Assembly (NCBI GenBank): GCA_022984795.1
Contig: JALIHJ010000017.1
Coordinates: forward strand, 241,952 to 305,951
DNA length: 64,000 nucleotides
DNA from: Fabrea salina
Taxonomy: Eukaryota; Ciliophora; Heterotrichea; Heterotrichida; Fabreidae
Direction: 5' to 3'
Below are positions 61,144 through 64,000 of the stretch, piece by piece. The notes under the pieces were generated by a model. That model searched no databases and was not told where the DNA came from. It saw only the letters and a list, made by a program, of their open reading frames with translations. Position 1 is the first letter of the stretch. The number at the start of each line of letters is the position of its first letter. The position numbers were made by a program, and so were the translations under genes.

Positions 61144-62547
61144 ATGGCTAATAAAATGTTCAGTCGAGTCGTCCGCAACTTTGCTAAAATCAGAGTTCCT
61201 CAAGGGTTATCGGGAGAGTTGAAGCTCTACAAGGGCAATTGGCAACTAGTCAGCAAAGGCGAGCCAATTGCCCTCATCGGAAGCCAAACTCTAAGAGCCG
61301 AATCTTCTGGGCTCATAGTCAGCCAACTTTCCCAAGAAGGTTCCCCGGCAATCGAAGGAACTCAAATCTACCGGTTCTTCGACTTCATGTCTTGGGCCAA
61401 AATGCTCCTCTACATTTCTTCGCCTTTAGTTACGCTATACCTAGTTCAAACAGAACTAGAACTCAGGCACCCTAGAAGCACTTCTAGAAAAATCAAAGAG
61501 ACTCTGACTCAACCCAAGCTAGCACCAGAAGTAGAAGGTCCCTTGATTGAGAATCCCCAACTCACTCAGGAGTGGATTAACCACCTTGAAAAGCCTATCC
61601 GAAGGGGGGTTGATGTGGTCTACGGACCCAAAGGCATAGGCAAGTCTACCTTTATGGAGAGACTTTGCCATGTGCTTAGCAACCCTCAAGTGCTCAAAAA
61701 GTACTCAGACACTAAGACCCAGTTTGTTTCTGTGTACTTCGACTTGAAAGAACAAAAAGAGAATCTATGGCTGAACCTTTACTCAGTTTTGGGAGCTGAA
61801 GGTTACTCAAGAAATAACAAAATTATGCTCGGAGACTGTCTAAGAGACCTAACTGAGCAAGGAAAAAAGCCAGTTCTCATTTTCGACAACGTGCAAGACA
61901 TCCTAAAAGGCGACTACAAATCTTCAGAAGGGGCTTGCTTGATTAAAGAACTGGTGATCGACTTTGCTGGAAAGAGGCTAGCCAAAGTCATCCTGGTAAG
62001 CAGTGACCAGCATCTTCCAGCACGAATTAAATCCCTCAGCATAATTGATGAAGGATCTGATGTCAAGAGTTTCCCATTCAGTTATCCAGAAGGAGAAGAA
62101 GTCACCAACTGGATGAAGCAAGTAGCAGAAATGGAAAGCAGGTCAATGACAGATGAAGACCTGCAGTTGTACTTGAAGCACCATGGCTCACTCAGAGATT
62201 TCAAGGACTTCTGCTCCAACTACAAAGACATGACCTTGAGGGAATACTTAGAGGCAATGATTTATATAAGACTAGACTCACTGAATGGAAAACTTGAAAA
62301 GTGGGAAGTTAAGGAATCCGAATTTAAAGATTTGCTTAAAGTCCTATGTAGAAACTCAAGTATGAGGTTTCCTTATAGGATGAAAGGCATGTTTTCAGAC
62401 TTGCTTGAGAGCAATTTAATCAGAATGTGCACTGAATCCCGAATCACTTTCAACTCTAAGCTCTCTGAGTCAGTTTTGAGAGTTTACTGTGGAGAGCCTG
62501 GAGACTCGGAATTTCTAAAAGAACTAATTAACAAGTTAACCAGTTAA
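61144..62547 (+). CDS. Mitochondrial-looking P-loop ATPase with N-terminal lipoyl-like domain
   Basis: A 467-residue protein. Residues 1-20 (MANKMFSRVVRNFAKIRVPQ) form a basic, acid-free presequence typical of mitochondrial import. Residues 24-78 read like a biotinyl/lipoyl barrel (KGEPIALIG, LRAESSGLIVSQLSQEG, AIEGTQIYRF) but without an attachment lysine. A hydrophobic helix at ~85-102 (MLLYISSPLVTLYLV) precedes a STAND/AAA-type NTPase domain: Walker A GPKGIGKS at 161-168, Walker B PVLIFDN near 243-249, and a helical C-terminus. The frame is open 90 codons upstream, but that part is low in coding character. ATG 61144 is chosen. Confidence 0.75.
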   Translation: MANKMFSRVVRNFAKIRVPQGLSGELKLYKGNWQLVSKGEPIALIGSQTLRAESSGLIVSQLSQEGSPAIEGTQIYRFFDFMSWAKMLLYISSPLVTLYLVQTELELRHPRSTSRKIKETLTQPKLAPEVEGPLIENPQLTQEWINHLEKPIRRGVDVVYGPKGIGKSTFMERLCHVLSNPQVLKKYSDTKTQFVSVYFDLKEQKENLWLNLYSVLGAEGYSRNNKIMLGDCLRDLTEQGKKPVLIFDNVQDILKGDYKSSEGACLIKELVIDFAGKRLAKVILVSSDQHLPARIKSLSIIDEGSDVKSFPFSYPEGEEVTNWMKQVAEMESRSMTDEDLQLYLKHHGSLRDFKDFCSNYKDMTLREYLEAMIYIRLDSLNGKLEKWEVKESEFKDLLKVLCRNSSMRFPYRMKGMFSDLLESNLIRMCTESRITFNSKLSESVLRVYCGEPGDSEFLKELINKLTS

Positions 62548-63046
62548 TAGCTCTTGAGTCTCTTTTATTTATTTATTAGAATTGGTGCAAGCCGTTTAGG
62601 CATCTGAAATGGATGAGTGATTCGTCACTTTGGGCTAGGGTTTTGTTTAGGGTGTTTTTTGCTTTTTACTTCTTTTGTAATCTTTCTTGTTGTTTCGTGT
62701 TTCTGCTTGTTTGACTCGTTTTTGATCTTGCTCTTCAACCATAGTAGTAATGCTTGGTTTAGTTGTTAGTTGGATAGCTCTTCTGATCTCCTAGTGGTTT
62801 CTCTTCGATTTGGGGTTTCTTTCTTCTCTCTTAGCTGTTTTCGATGTGCTTTTAGGTTTTCTGAGTTTTGCTTTGATTTTATCTTTTTGCTCTTCTTTTG
62901 AGGTTTTGCTTTCCTTTTTGGTCTGTTTTCTCTTGAGTCAGGATTAGTTCTTCTTCATCCCTGATCTAGATGACTCAGGTACTTTTCTATGAGCTTCATG
63001 CTTTTGTGGGGTCTTGAATTTGCATGAGTATTTCTGCTATTCTAGT
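62548..63046. repeat. Subtelomeric T/G-rich block
   Basis: T-rich, A-poor plus strand with repeated words TTTCTGCTTGTTTG, TTTTTGATCTTGCTCTTC, TTTTGCTTTGATTTTATC and a telomere-like TTAGGGTGTT at 62647-62656. It shares order and wording with 59740-59960, so the two are diverged copies of one subtelomeric element. No ORF of note. Confidence 0.55.
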
Positions 63047-63330
63047 GGAAGTACTCCAAGTCTTCATTGATTGCATTATACCTTTAAAGAATTCTGAGTT
63101 CCTTGTAATTCTTGGGTACCCACTTCCTGATTCAATATCTTCATTCAGAGTTTGATTGCTGTGTATATGTAAAAGCTACTTTCTGGATTGCTATTAGAGT
63201 GTTAGGTTCTTAATTTCCAGACTTAAAGAACTAGAACTATTCTTGGATTTATTACTTCACAATCCTTAGTTGAATATGTCCACTGTAATACACTGCTAAT
63301 TCGACACTATTGCATGCTTCAAGATTAACT
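63047..63330 (-). pseudogene. Decayed copy of the 5' part of the HELGH gene
   Basis: This segment aligns collinearly with 59258-59706 (the first third of the HELGH-motif gene plus its upstream region). Anchors are GGAAGTACTCCAAGTCTTCA at 63047 and 59258, then GATTGCATTA, CTTGTAATTCTTGGG, CACTTCCTGATT, TCTTCATTCA and GAGTTTGATTGC, then the CATGCTT...GATTAACT end. It is shorter (284 against 449 nt) through several internal deletions, has many substitutions and no open frame. Confidence 0.75.
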
Positions 63331-63507
63331 ACTAACACACTCTATACTAACTTCTATTACCCATACTCAACTACCGTCTTTCTTTACTACATGCTTACTT
63401 ACTAACTCCACATTCATATTACTATATAACACCTCATGTAACTCTGTTTGATATACTTAGATATTAGCCTACTGTTTCTATTCAACTCTTGACAATCTAT
63501 TGTTCAA
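63331..63507. other. Short A/T-rich telomere-proximal spacer
   Basis: Between the decayed gene copy and the telomere the plus strand is C/T/A-rich and G-poor (runs such as ACTACTAACACACTCTATACTAAC). This is the opposite strand bias to the telomere itself. No gene or repeat is evident. Confidence 0.4.
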
Positions 63508-64000
63508 GGGTGTTAGGGTGTTAGGGTGTTAGGGTGTTAGGGTGTTAGGGTGTTAGGGTGGTGTTAGGGTGTTAGGGTGTTAGGGTGTTAGGGTGTTAGG
63601 GTGTTAGGGTGTTAGGGTGTTAGGGTGTTAGGGTGTTAGGGTGTTAGGGTGTTAGGGTGTTAGGGTGTTAGGGTGTTAGGGTGTTAGGGTGTTAGGGTGT
63701 TAGGGTGTTAGGGTGTTAGGGTGTTAGGGTGTTAGGGTGTTAGGGGGTTAGGGTGTTAGGGGTGTTAGGGTGTTAGGGTGTTAGGGTGTTAGGGTGTTAG
63801 GGTGTTAGGGTGTTAGGGTGTTAGGGTGGGGTGGGTGTTAGGGTGTTAGGGTGTTAGGGTGTTAGGGTGTTAGGGTGTTAGGGTGTTAGGGTGTTAGGGT
63901 GTTAGGGTGTTAGGGTGTTAGGGTGTTAGGGTGTTAGGGTGTTAGGGTGTTAGGGTGTTAGGGTGTTAGGGTGTTAGGGGTGTTAGGGTGTTAGGGTGTT
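63508..64000 (+). repeat. Telomere, (TTAGGGTG)n
   Basis: An array of about sixty octamers runs to the edge of the window, with the G-rich strand reading 5' to 3' toward the end, as expected at a right chromosome end. The complement is CCCTAACA, the repeat reported for Stentor and Blepharisma. A few variant units occur: an inserted GTG near 63560, TTAGGGGG near 63743, an extra G near 63760 and 63978, and GGGTGGGGTGGGTG near 63826. Confidence 0.96.

Noticed and set aside
59544-63507. tRNA or rRNA genes in the subtelomere
   Set aside because: No segment with a T-loop consensus and matching acceptor stem or rRNA-like conserved core was found by eye.
63508-64000. CRISPR array or internal satellite
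   Set aside because: The repeat is a uniform octamer without spacers, G-rich strand pointing outward, running to the sequence end; this is a telomere.

Overview
The window is the right-hand end of a ciliate macronuclear chromosome, most likely from a heterotrich close to Stentor. Three things in the sequence say so. The last ~490 bases are an array of the octamer TTAGGGTG (complement CCCTAACA), which I recall as the telomere repeat of Stentor and Blepharisma. Nine introns can be placed by reading frame, and every one is exactly 15 nt, GTAA...AG with A at position 10. Tryptophan is read only from TGG inside long conserved proteins, and six genes end in TGA, so the code looks standard. That favours Stentor-type heterotrichs over Blepharisma, where TGA is Trp. 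The species is inference.

Layout. 1-10 kb: the C-terminus of a membrane protein cut by the window edge, RPA1, a cullin, a small MGNC-type lipidated protein, a divergent pair of long proteins (the plus-strand one with EF-hands) and COP9 signalosome subunit 1. 10-14.4 kb: a five-gene minus-strand run with 0-11 bp between genes (including a METTL18-type histidine methyltransferase and an EF-hand protein), starting 7 bp from a divergent Bax-inhibitor-like gene. 14.5-22 kb: a 1731-residue PPC-repeat membrane protein, a bacterial-type GlmS with an organelle-like presequence, and a 489-bp non-coding stretch with an imperfect duplication. 22-31.5 kb: truncated hemoglobin, Tctex dynein light chain, a tandem pair of zinc alcohol dehydrogenases (one frameshifted), HIBCH, M1 aminopeptidase and an SERBP1/Stm1 protein. 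31.7-43.9 kb: TFIIB, coiled-coil and TPR proteins, an unusual RBR/MYCBP2-like E3 ligase, TAF1, Arp1, an AFG2/SPATA5 AAA ATPase and a cyclin. 43.9-58.2 kb: a GT69-like glycosyltransferase, two DOMON-like surface proteins, an EF-hand protein, SAP30-like and CBM20 proteins, CNNM, a tubulin-type carboxypeptidase, SLC37, a kinase and a degenerate amidohydrolase. 58.3-63.5 kb: gene-poor subtelomere with an HELGH-motif protein, a mitochondrial-looking P-loop protein, T/G-rich blocks and a decayed copy of part of the HELGH gene. 63.5-64 kb: telomere.

Up to 58.3 kb the DNA is almost wholly coding. Neighbouring genes are often separated by 0-20 bp, and start codons sit directly behind an A/T-rich TATAAATG-like word. 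Functional themes that recur are ubiquitin/cullin control (cullin, CSN1, RBR-RCR E3), RNA polymerase II initiation (TFIIB, TAF1), dynein and tubulin biology (Tctex, Arp1, CCP carboxypeptidase) and calcium-binding EF-hand proteins. These neighbourhoods are probably not operons in the bacterial sense, though the tightest runs raise the question of shared transcripts. The unusual items I would look at first are the RBR-RCR hybrid ligase, the stop-codon logic of the 15-nt introns, genes with zero intergenic DNA, the GlmS presequence and the decayed subtelomeric gene copy.
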